From Chloroflexota bacterium (GTDB lineage: Bacteria; Chloroflexota; Ktedonobacteria; Ktedonobacterales; JACDGC01): DNA of 6,448 nucleotides. A program made the translations under genes and the position numbers. Below are positions 1 through 4,642 of the stretch, one piece after another (position 1 is the stretch's first letter; every line of letters starts with the position of its first letter). The notes beneath the pieces were generated by a model. The model ran no database searches, was not told where the DNA came from, and saw only the letters and a program-made list of their open reading frames with translations. The stretch covers positions 1 to 6,448 of the forward strand of contig JAKAOI010000142.1 of the NCBI GenBank assembly GCA_021812265.1, written 5' to 3'.

Positions 1-1220
1 TTCCGATCTATGGCGAAACACGCATTATCGACCAGAATGATTCGCGTCCGATTGATTTTGATACTATTGGCGCCTACGGACCGTATAACGCGCATTTAGT
101 TCAATTTTCCGGCGCGATATGGTATCCGATGGTGTATCGCTTCCCGCATAAAATGTCTGTAGCGCTGGGCGCTAAAAAACGGGAAAATGAAATGGCGCGC
201 GCGCTGCGTTTTATTCAAGAAACGAACGCAGCGCATATTGTGCCTTCCGCTGGGCCGCCTTGTTTTCTTGATCCGGATTTGTACCACATAAATGATTTTT
301 ATAATGATCCTTCCAATACATTTCCCGATCAAACCATTTTTATTGAATATTTGCGCGAGCATGGCAAGCCGAATACGCATTTAATGCTGCCCGGCAGTGT
401 GATGCTGCTCAATGGAAATGAATGCGCTGTTGAACAGCCGATAGGTGACGAAGAAATTTCCTATTTGTTTACGCATAAAAAAGAATATTTGGATCAATAT
501 CAGCAAGATATGCTGCCGTTGCTGCAAAGCATGAAAGATTCTTGGCCGCGCGGTCAAATATATATTCCGGCGGCGCTGAAAGAGTGGTTTGAGCCGCTGC
601 TGCAGGTTGCAGACCACATTTGTGTGGGAATTAATGGCAAGGTTATTTTAGATTGCGGCGATCAGGCCGTTGTTATTGATTTTCAAAAACGTTTGGTGTA
701 TCCGTGGGATCGCGGTGAGTGGGATTATTATTATAAAGTTGATTCGTCGCTGCTGGAATCGCTGATTTTACGTCGTCAAGAAGATTGGGTGAACGATCTG
801 TTTTTATCGTGCCGTTTTGAAGCAGAGCGGAAGGGTCCATATAACGAGTATATTTATGTGTTTTTTAAAGGACTTTCCATGGAACGCATTGCATATATTG
901 ATGGATATTACGCCGAACTTGCGTCTGACGATCAATTTTTTGAAAAAGATGGGTATCGCATTCAACGTCGTTGCCCGCATTTAAAAGCTGATTTAACCCG
1001 TTTTGGCGCTATTCAAGATGGTATTTTAACCTGCGCTTTGCATAATTGGCAGTTTGAATTGGATACCGGTAAGTGTATTACTTCAAATGACAGATCGCTG
1101 TACGCCAAAAAATTGCTGCAAGAAGACGCTGCAGCCACGCAAGAAGATACTGTTTGGATTAAGCCGCGCGCATTAAAATGTGGGCATTGCTGGTATCGAC
1201 CAGAGGATAAAGGCAGATAG
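1..1220 (+). CDS. MBL-fold / Rieske [2Fe-2S] protein, CMAH/NamH-like, 5' truncated by window edge
   Basis: The reading frame is open from the first full codon (position 3) to a TAG at 1218-1220, giving 405 visible residues; the true start lies upstream. The first visible ATG in frame (129) is internal, because the sequence before it (FSGAIWYPMVYRFPHK) is part of the same conserved block. The visible part begins in the later half of an UlaG-like metallo-beta-lactamase domain, with the motif VPSAGPPCF, so the metal-binding HxHxD motif is off the window. A Rieske domain follows, with a CPH motif (C324, H326 of the fragment), 17 residues, then CALH (C344, H347), the CxH/CxxH pattern of oxygenase-type Rieske centres. 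Proteins pairing these two domains include CMP-Neu5Ac hydroxylase and mycobacterial UDP-MurNAc hydroxylase NamH, which hydroxylate N-acetyl groups. A similar role is possible but not shown here. The C-terminus carries an extra KCGHCW motif. Domain call firm; substrate unknown. Confidence 0.85.
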   Translation, partial: PIYGETRIIDQNDSRPIDFDTIGAYGPYNAHLVQFSGAIWYPMVYRFPHKMSVALGAKKRENEMARALRFIQETNAAHIVPSAGPPCFLDPDLYHINDFYNDPSNTFPDQTIFIEYLREHGKPNTHLMLPGSVMLLNGNECAVEQPIGDEEISYLFTHKKEYLDQYQQDMLPLLQSMKDSWPRGQIYIPAALKEWFEPLLQVADHICVGINGKVILDCGDQAVVIDFQKRLVYPWDRGEWDYYYKVDSSLLESLILRRQEDWVNDLFLSCRFEAERKGPYNEYIYVFFKGLSMERIAYIDGYYAELASDDQFFEKDGYRIQRRCPHLKADLTRFGAIQDGILTCALHNWQFELDTGKCITSNDRSLYAKKLLQEDAAATQEDTVWIKPRALKCGHCWYRPEDKGR

Positions 1221-1249
1221 AGATCCGAGCGAAAGCGAAGCATACAGCA

Positions 1250-1276
1250 AGAGGCACAGGGGACAGTATGCCCTCT
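1250..1276 (+). other. small hairpin after the MBL-Rieske gene
   Basis: AGAGG (1250-1254) pairs with CCTCT (1272-1276), and CA (1255-1256) can continue with TG (1269-1270) if C1271 is bulged, around a 12-nt loop. It lies 29 nt past the stop codon and just before the terminator. The loop contains AGGGGA (1258-1263), which could alternatively pair with TCCCCT (1302-1307) in the terminator. It may simply be a 3' UTR fold. Confidence 0.3.
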
Positions 1277-1279
1277 GAC

Positions 1280-1318
1280 GGGGTGTGGGTCGTCTCCACA
1301 TTCCCCTTATTCTTTTTT
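1280..1318 (+). terminator. rho-independent terminator of the MBL-Rieske gene
   Basis: GGGGTGTGG (1280-1288) pairs with CCACA (1296-1300) and CCCC (1303-1306), with a two-base TT bulge on the 3' arm and a 7-nt loop (1289-1295). This gives nine pairs, seven of them G-C. The T-rich run TTATTCTTTTTT follows directly at 1307-1318. Stem, loop size and T tract fit a classical intrinsic terminator, so the upstream gene is probably transcriptionally separated from the next one. Confidence 0.8.
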
Positions 1319-1330
1319 AAGGTTCAGGTC

Positions 1331-1336
1331 TATAAT
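1331..1336 (+). promoter_or_regulatory. candidate -10 box (TATAAT) for the DoxX-Rieske gene
   Basis: A perfect TATAAT sits 12 nt after the terminator T tract. No good -35 is seen: the best at normal spacing is TTATTC at 1307-1312 (18 nt away), which overlaps the terminator tail and matches only weakly. There is no TG extension. If used, transcription would begin near 1343 and leave a leader of about 315 nt before the ATG at 1658. Placement after a terminator is favourable, but AT-rich DNA yields such boxes by chance. Confidence 0.35.
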
Positions 1337-1366
1337 AGCGGCGCATAGATTTCAAAATTTTTGTAA

Positions 1367-1386
1367 AACAAGAATATTTTCTTGTT
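1367..1386. repeat. 20-bp inverted repeat, 8-bp arms
   Basis: AACAAGAA (1367-1374) and TTCTTGTT (1379-1386) are perfect reverse complements around TATT. The element lies about 30 bp after the candidate -10 box, where an operator could sit. As RNA it gives a weak A-U-rich hairpin followed by a T-rich stretch (GTTTTGCCCTGTTTTTT), so an attenuator or weak terminator is an alternative reading. Confidence 0.5.
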
Positions 1387-1421
1387 GTTTTGCCCTGTTT
1401 TTTAGTATTGTTGTAAATAGC

Positions 1422-1486
1422 AAGCCTCTTACAAATCTGTGATTTTAACAAACGAAAGCAGTATCTACCAGGTTTTCGTGAGGCTT
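1422..1486 (+). other. possible three-way-junction RNA element
   Basis: AAGCCTC (1422-1428) pairs with GAGGCTT (1480-1486) as a 7-bp closing stem. Inside are two more helices: AAATC/GATTT (1433-1437 with 1441-1445, 3-nt loop) and ACGAAA/TTTCGT (1452-1457 with 1474-1479), the second stacking directly on the closing stem. This nested arrangement is what a folded leader RNA would show. The inner loop has TATCTACC, similar to a purine-riboswitch joining segment, but the rest of that riboswitch is absent. The short AT-rich helices may be accidental. Confidence 0.3.
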
Positions 1487-1512
1487 TTATATAAAATTTG
1501 GGACTTTGTGAG

Positions 1513-1548
1513 TGTATTATTATTCTGCAAGGCCGGCAATGTATTATT
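1513..1548. repeat. direct repeat TGTATTATT x2
   Basis: TGTATTATT occurs at 1513-1521 and 1540-1548, 27 bp apart start to start, upstream of the DoxX-Rieske gene. The spacing is not an exact multiple of the helical turn. It could be a pair of protein-binding half sites, but in AT-rich DNA it may have no function. Confidence 0.3.
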
Positions 1549-1556
1549 GAAATAGG

Positions 1557-1655
1557 ATGAAAAAAATACATGAAGCTCGCATAGCCATTTTTACAATTTT
1601 ACACAATCAAATTGCAGTGATAGACACTGCGTATTATGTTATGAAAGTGAAGTAG
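1557..1655 (+). CDS. possible 32-aa small ORF ending 2 nt before the DoxX-Rieske start
   Basis: ATG at 1557 opens a 32-residue frame beginning MKKIHEARIAIF and ending at TAG 1653-1655; the next gene starts at 1658. The AGG before the ATG touches it, so there is no correctly spaced ribosome-binding site. The peptide has a basic start and a hydrophobic middle but no clear signal peptide. Its main interest is position: the downstream gene has only a weak GAAG ribosome-binding site, so a ribosome finishing here could reinitiate at 1658. It may equally be a chance ORF. Confidence 0.25.
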   Translation: MKKIHEARIAIFTILHNQIAVIDTAYYVMKVK

Positions 1656-1657
1656 TA

Positions 1658-2884
1658 ATGTCTCAACAGTCATCAACAGCAGAAAACAAAACTAAATCTG
1701 CGCCGGCGCCTATGCCGCGGCGCCGCAATCCTATACCTCCCGCGCAGGTATATAAACAATTTGACCAAGATAATAAGTCAACGAACGATCCTTCTGGGCG
1801 CAACCATAATTCATTTAATCTTTCGATGTGGGCGGTACTGCCTTTACGTGCGTTTATGGGAATTACCTTTGCTTATGCCGGTATACAAAAATTGACGGAT
1901 CCCGGATTTTTCTCTCCAGGCTCGCACACATATATTGGCTCTCAGTTGCAAGCGTTTGCTAAAGTTTCTCCAATCGGTGGATTTTTAACCTCGGTTGCGG
2001 TTCCGCACGCCGCGCTGTTTGGCGCTATGGTTGCGTGGGGTGAATTAGCAATTGGCTTAGGAGCGTTGGTTGGGTTATTGTTTCGCCCTGCCGCGTTTTT
2101 TGGATTTTTGTTGTCAACCATGCTATGGTTATCGGCTTCCTGGGATATTAAGCCATATTTTTTGGGATCTGATGTATTTGCTGTTTTTGCGTGGCTGACG
2201 CTTATGCTGACCGGAACCGGCGGAATTGTGGCGTTAGATTACCGGTTTGGCAGATATATTGAGCCTTTTTTGCAAAATACCTTTGGCCGAGAAGAAGCGC
2301 AGAGTATATTAATGTTTTTTGATTGCGCGCCCGCCATCGAACCCCAAGTTATTCAAAGCAAAAAAAATATGTATAGCAAAGCGCGTGTCAAGCAAAACGT
2401 AAATCGCCGGCAATTTATTCAGGGAATGGCCGCCGGAGTAATTGGCTCTTTACTTGGCATGGGGATATGGAAAGCGATGCAGCCTGTTGTAAAAACTCCT
2501 GCAGCTGGCTCTGCAGCCGGATCTACCGGGGCTGTTTCAGCCAGTGACGCAACCGCATCCACAGCTTCTACCAGCGCTAATTTTATAGCAGATACCAGTT
2601 CGGTTCCGGTAAACAGCGCGTTTGCGTTTACGGTCACGTCCAGCCAAGATCCCGGAATTTTGGTTCATTTGTCTGATAATAAATTTGTGGCGTATGACGC
2701 TGTTTGCACACACGCCGGATGCACGGTGCAATATGATCCAAACCAACAGGTTATTTATTGCCCATGTCATGGAGCTGAATTTGATCCGGCAAACAACGCG
2801 CAAGTGTTGGGTGGCCCGGCGCCGGTTCCGCTGACTTCAGTTGCAATTTCCATAGATTCCAGCGGCGCTATTTCGCAAAATTAA
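1658..2884 (+). CDS. DoxX/DoxD-like membrane protein fused to a Rieske [2Fe-2S] domain
   Basis: This 408-residue protein has a polar, proline-rich N-terminus (1-52), then a four-helix DoxX/TQO-small-subunit-like domain (about 56-195) with the family-like AYAGIQKLTDPGFF segment. A soluble linker follows, then NRRQF (R250, R251), a twin-arginine-like motif, directly before a hydrophobic segment (about 253-271). An Ala/Ser/Thr/Gly-rich linker (281-308) leads to a C-terminal Rieske domain: CTHAGC (350-355) and CPCHG (368-372). Ligands would be C350, H352, C368 and H371, with a C355-C370 disulfide, as in bc1-type and high-potential Rieske proteins. DoxD-type subunits belong to thiosulfate:quinone oxidoreductase, so electron transfer to or from quinone at the membrane with the Rieske domain outside is likely; the substrate is unknown. 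ATG 1658 has only weak upstream GAAG. The DUF2231 gene downstream probably shares its job. Confidence 0.88.
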   Translation: MSQQSSTAENKTKSAPAPMPRRRNPIPPAQVYKQFDQDNKSTNDPSGRNHNSFNLSMWAVLPLRAFMGITFAYAGIQKLTDPGFFSPGSHTYIGSQLQAFAKVSPIGGFLTSVAVPHAALFGAMVAWGELAIGLGALVGLLFRPAAFFGFLLSTMLWLSASWDIKPYFLGSDVFAVFAWLTLMLTGTGGIVALDYRFGRYIEPFLQNTFGREEAQSILMFFDCAPAIEPQVIQSKKNMYSKARVKQNVNRRQFIQGMAAGVIGSLLGMGIWKAMQPVVKTPAAGSAAGSTGAVSASDATASTASTSANFIADTSSVPVNSAFAFTVTSSQDPGILVHLSDNKFVAYDAVCTHAGCTVQYDPNQQVIYCPCHGAEFDPANNAQVLGGPAPVPLTSVAISIDSSGAISQN

Positions 2885-2904
2885 ATATATTTGCGGATTA
2901 TAAT

Positions 2905-2943
2905 GCATAATAAGGCTGCGCATCAGCCGATAATTTATTATGC
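2905..2943 (+). other. intercistronic hairpin 1
   Basis: GCATAATAA (2905-2913) pairs perfectly with TTATTATGC (2935-2943), and GGCTG (2914-2918) pairs with CAGCC (2924-2928) around a 5-nt loop. Six unpaired bases (2929-2934) interrupt the 3' arm. That is 14 pairs. It begins 20 nt after the DoxX-Rieske stop. No T tract follows (next bases are TCCGAAAC), so it is more likely an RNA-stability or processing element than a true intrinsic terminator. Confidence 0.6.
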
Positions 2944-2946
2944 TCC

Positions 2947-2980
2947 GAAACATAGCGCTGATAGAGCGCTGATATGTTTC
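2947..2980 (+). other. intercistronic hairpin 2 with an internal 10-bp direct repeat
   Basis: GAAACATA (2947-2954) pairs with TATGTTTC (2973-2980), and GCGCT (2955-2959) with AGCGC (2965-2969) around a 5-nt loop, leaving a 3-nt bulge. The same DNA contains AGCGCTGATA twice (2954-2963 and 2965-2974), an 11-bp period close to one helical turn, with AGCGCT itself palindromic. It is followed by TATTTAAC, a poor terminator tail, and ends 11 nt before the ribosome-binding site of the DUF2231 gene. It could act as RNA structure or as a DNA operator. Confidence 0.6.
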
Positions 2981-2991
2981 TATTTAACATG

Positions 2992-2996
2992 AAAGG
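2992..2996 (+). promoter_or_regulatory. ribosome-binding site deciding the DUF2231 start
   Basis: AAAGG ends 7 nt before ATG 3004. The in-frame ATGs at 2974 and 2989 have no such site, and 2974 lies inside the 3' arm of hairpin 2. This supports 3004 as the start. Confidence 0.65.
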
Positions 2997-3003
2997 CGCT
3001 ATT

Positions 3004-3558
3004 ATGCCGATTCGTCTTGTAGAGCTGCATCCCATTATCGTCCATTTTCCCATTGCGCTGTTAACTATTAGTGTTATTTTAGATGGTATTGCGTTATTTG
3101 TTCGCCGCTGGAATCTTGTATACGCCGCTACTTGGACATTATTCTTTGGCGTCGTTGGCGCGCTTGCCGCCGGGTTTTCGGGGCAAATCAGCGAAAGCAA
3201 CACTAATACTTCTTCGGTAAGCGCAATTTTATCGCTTCACAAAACATTAGGGTTTGCCACCGGATTCGTTTTTGCGCTGTTATTGCTGATTCGTTTGATT
3301 GTCTTGGCGCCGCATATCTTAGAAGCGTATCGCGCACAAATTCCTTTAGCCGGTAAAATCGGTGACACTTTATATGCGATTTTTCCTCGTGTTCGCAGTA
3401 AAACTCTGCCGGTTTCCCTGATAGTTGCGTATTTTATCGGGAGTATTATTGGCTTGGTTTTATTAACTCTAACCGGATATTATGGCGGATTGATGGTGTA
3501 TGAACATGGCGTGGGAACACAGGCAATGATTCATATGGCGCGCTTGCTGCCGCTGTAA
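3004..3558 (+). CDS. DUF2231-family four-helix membrane protein
   Basis: Started at ATG 3004, the protein has 184 residues and begins close to the family signature VELHPIIVHFPIAL (H9, H14). Four hydrophobic segments lie at about 9-32, 38-60, 79-102 and 136-165, followed by GYYGGLMVYEHGVG (H168), also typical of DUF2231. H79 begins the third helix. The repeated histidines near membrane faces would suit heme or metal binding, but this is inference; the family has no assigned biochemical role that I know of. DUF2231 proteins are often found with Rieske or other redox proteins, and here the gene follows the DoxX-Rieske gene by 119 nt, supporting a shared membrane electron-transfer function. Longer starts at 2974 or 2989 would add only MFLFNMKGAI and are less likely. 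Confidence 0.85.
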   Translation: MPIRLVELHPIIVHFPIALLTISVILDGIALFVRRWNLVYAATWTLFFGVVGALAAGFSGQISESNTNTSSVSAILSLHKTLGFATGFVFALLLLIRLIVLAPHILEAYRAQIPLAGKIGDTLYAIFPRVRSKTLPVSLIVAYFIGSIIGLVLLTLTGYYGGLMVYEHGVGTQAMIHMARLLPL

Positions 3559-3568
3559 TGCTGTAATA

Positions 3569-3598
3569 ATGAACAATAGTGAAGATAATGCGCAATGA
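3569..3598 (+). other. 9-codon micro-ORF overlapping the eIF2B-like start (ATGA)
   Basis: ATG 3569 opens MNNSEDNAQ and stops at TGA 3596-3598, so its stop overlaps the ATG 3595 of the next gene as ATGA. No ribosome-binding site precedes it. It could allow coupled reinitiation at a gene whose own site is weak, but a frame this short is easily produced by chance. Confidence 0.2.
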
Positions 3599-4503
3599 GC
3601 GCCATACAATTGCTGCGCGCAAGCGCTGAGCGGATTATCAGCGACCACGAAAATGGATCTTCTAAAATTGCCCGGCGATTTTTGCAAGATATTATCGATA
3701 TAACATCTGCGGCGTCATTTCGCTTTGATGGGCAAACACGCCGGGAGTTTTTGGATCTGCTGCAGCGGCTGCCGCATATACGCCCTAGTATGGCGGTATT
3801 TGCCGCTATCGCAGCCGAATTCGGACCAGTGTTAACCGAAAAGAGATCTGTTGCGGCTAAGGCTCAATTGCAAAATACAGCGCAAACGTTGCTGCAGTTG
3901 TTTGCCAACGCGCCGGAAAAAATTGCAGGTTTTCTGGAGCCGCTGCTGGCAGAGCGATCTGTGGCGCTAACGTATAGTTTTTCTTCTGTTGTATTGCAAA
4001 CTTTGCAACGTATCCACACTAAGATAGACGGGCTGTATATTCTTGAGTCGGCGCCGGGCAGGGAAGGGATTGCGCTTGCGACGACGATACGAGAAAACAC
4101 TGAGTTAGACCACTGGAATGTTACGCTGGCGCCGGATATGCTGCTGGATATGGCGATGTCTATGGCGCAATGTTGCGTTATTGGCGCGGATGCGCTGCTG
4201 GGAGATGGAAATTTTGTGAATAAATGCGGCGCGCGGCTGCTGTTGAGATCTGCCGCAGAGCAGCGCAAACCGGTATATATTGTTTGTGAATCATTAAAAA
4301 TTGCGCCAACCGGCTGGCTGTGGCGGCCAGAAATATTTGCGCCCTCCGAATGTATCCCCCAAGCGCCGCGCGCAGTCACAGTTCTCAACGAACCATTTGA
4401 AATGGCTCCCCTGCAGCAATGTGTGGTTGTTACCGAAACCGGCGTTTTTTCTGTGGAGCAAATTGCAGCGCGCGCTCAGGAACGAGCGCGTGTTTTGCCG
4501 TAA
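3595..4503 (+). CDS. eIF2B alpha/beta/delta-family protein (eIF2B / sugar-phosphate isomerase fold)
   Basis: This 302-residue protein has a helical N-terminal half (1-115) and a C-terminal Rossmann-like half with family landmarks: ALTYSFSSVVL (124-134), ESAPGREGIALA (151-162) and GADALLGDGNFVNKCG (197-212), then PVYIVCES (226-233). The GAD aspartate (D198) is the conserved acidic residue of ribose-1,5-bisphosphate isomerase and MtnA. Those isomerases have a catalytic cysteine in a T-x-C motif; here the matching place reads T126-Y-S128, as in non-catalytic eIF2B subunits. It may therefore bind a sugar phosphate or nucleotide rather than isomerise it. It is shorter than MtnA and too diverged to name. 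An in-frame TAA at 3586-3588 leaves ATG 3595 as the first start, preceded only by a weak GAAG. It follows the DUF2231 gene by 36 nt, so co-transcription is likely. Confidence 0.82.
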   Translation: MSAIQLLRASAERIISDHENGSSKIARRFLQDIIDITSAASFRFDGQTRREFLDLLQRLPHIRPSMAVFAAIAAEFGPVLTEKRSVAAKAQLQNTAQTLLQLFANAPEKIAGFLEPLLAERSVALTYSFSSVVLQTLQRIHTKIDGLYILESAPGREGIALATTIRENTELDHWNVTLAPDMLLDMAMSMAQCCVIGADALLGDGNFVNKCGARLLLRSAAEQRKPVYIVCESLKIAPTGWLWRPEIFAPSECIPQAPRAVTVLNEPFEMAPLQQCVVVTETGVFSVEQIAARAQERARVLP

Positions 4504-4558
4504 TCAACATCATAGCAAGTGTGTGTTATCTGGCTGCATGGTATTTTACCGGCAAAAA

Positions 4559-4588
4559 TTGGCCATTTAATTTCCGGAGACGTATGAT
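4559..4588 (+). promoter_or_regulatory. weak candidate promoter before the PLP-enzyme gene
   Basis: TTGGCC (4559-4564) and TATGAT (4583-4588) are separated by 18 nt. A second TATGAT overlaps at 4588-4593. Transcription from the first would begin near 4595 and leave a 37-nt leader. The same region holds a GGAG that would serve the leader ORF at 4589, which needs transcription from further upstream, so the two readings compete. Confidence 0.25.
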
Positions 4589-4642
4589 ATGATAGAAACA
4601 ATAGATTTTTATTGGGAGCCAATTTTTTGGTATGTTTCGTAA
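4589..4642 (+). CDS. possible 17-aa aromatic-rich leader peptide overlapping the PLP-enzyme start
   Basis: ATG 4589 opens MIETIDFYWEPIFWYVS and ends at TAA 4640-4642, 11 nt inside the next gene, which starts at 4632. A reasonable ribosome-binding site, GGAG (4576-4579), lies 9 nt upstream. Six of 17 residues are aromatic (two Phe, two Tyr, two Trp), unusual for a random peptide. The main gene has no well-spaced site of its own: GGGAG at 4614-4618 is 13 nt away and lies within this ORF. Translational coupling or leader-type control is possible; chance cannot be excluded. Confidence 0.35.
   Translation: MIETIDFYWEPIFWYVS

Larger units (their letters stand above)
1337..1657 (+). other. gene-poor AT-rich region, possible structured 5' leader
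   Basis: This 321-nt stretch has no long ORF on either strand that looks coding. It holds an 8-bp inverted repeat (1367-1386), complementary segments that can form a three-way junction (1422-1486), a 12-bp palindrome TTTTATATAAAA (1485-1496), a 9-bp direct repeat (1513-1521 and 1540-1548) and a 32-codon small ORF (1557-1655). Together with the TATAAT at 1331 this could be a long regulatory leader of the DoxX-Rieske gene. I do not recognise a known riboswitch class in it. Confidence 0.35.

Noticed and set aside
381..617. Minus-strand frames opposite the MBL-Rieske gene and elsewhere
   Set aside because: They mirror strongly coding + strand genes, have low-complexity or Gln/Arg-rich translations and show no motifs or ribosome-binding sites.
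1464..1480. TATCTACCAGG resembling the purine-riboswitch J2/3 segment
   Set aside because: The flanking helices and the conserved joining and loop bases of a purine riboswitch cannot be placed around it, and the gene downstream has no link with purine metabolism.
2899..2904. TATAAT just before the first intercistronic hairpin
   Set aside because: No -35-like hexamer lies 16-19 nt upstream and there is no TG extension, so a promoter for the DUF2231 gene is not supported beyond the box itself.
2974..3003. Longer DUF2231 start at ATG 2974 or 2989
   Set aside because: ATG 2974 lies within a hairpin arm, neither has a ribosome-binding site, and the family-like sequence begins right after ATG 3004, which has AAAGG at 7 nt.
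4544..4556. TTTTACCGGCAAA shared with the end of the four-helix gene (about 6277-6289)
   Set aside because: A single 13-base match in a 6.4-kb window is near chance expectation, and one copy is simply the coding sequence for the C-terminal FTGK.
4540..4579. Hairpin-like CCGG/AAATT complementarity after the eIF2B-like gene
   Set aside because: The stem needs a bulge and a short AT helix, and no T tract follows, so a terminator is not supported.
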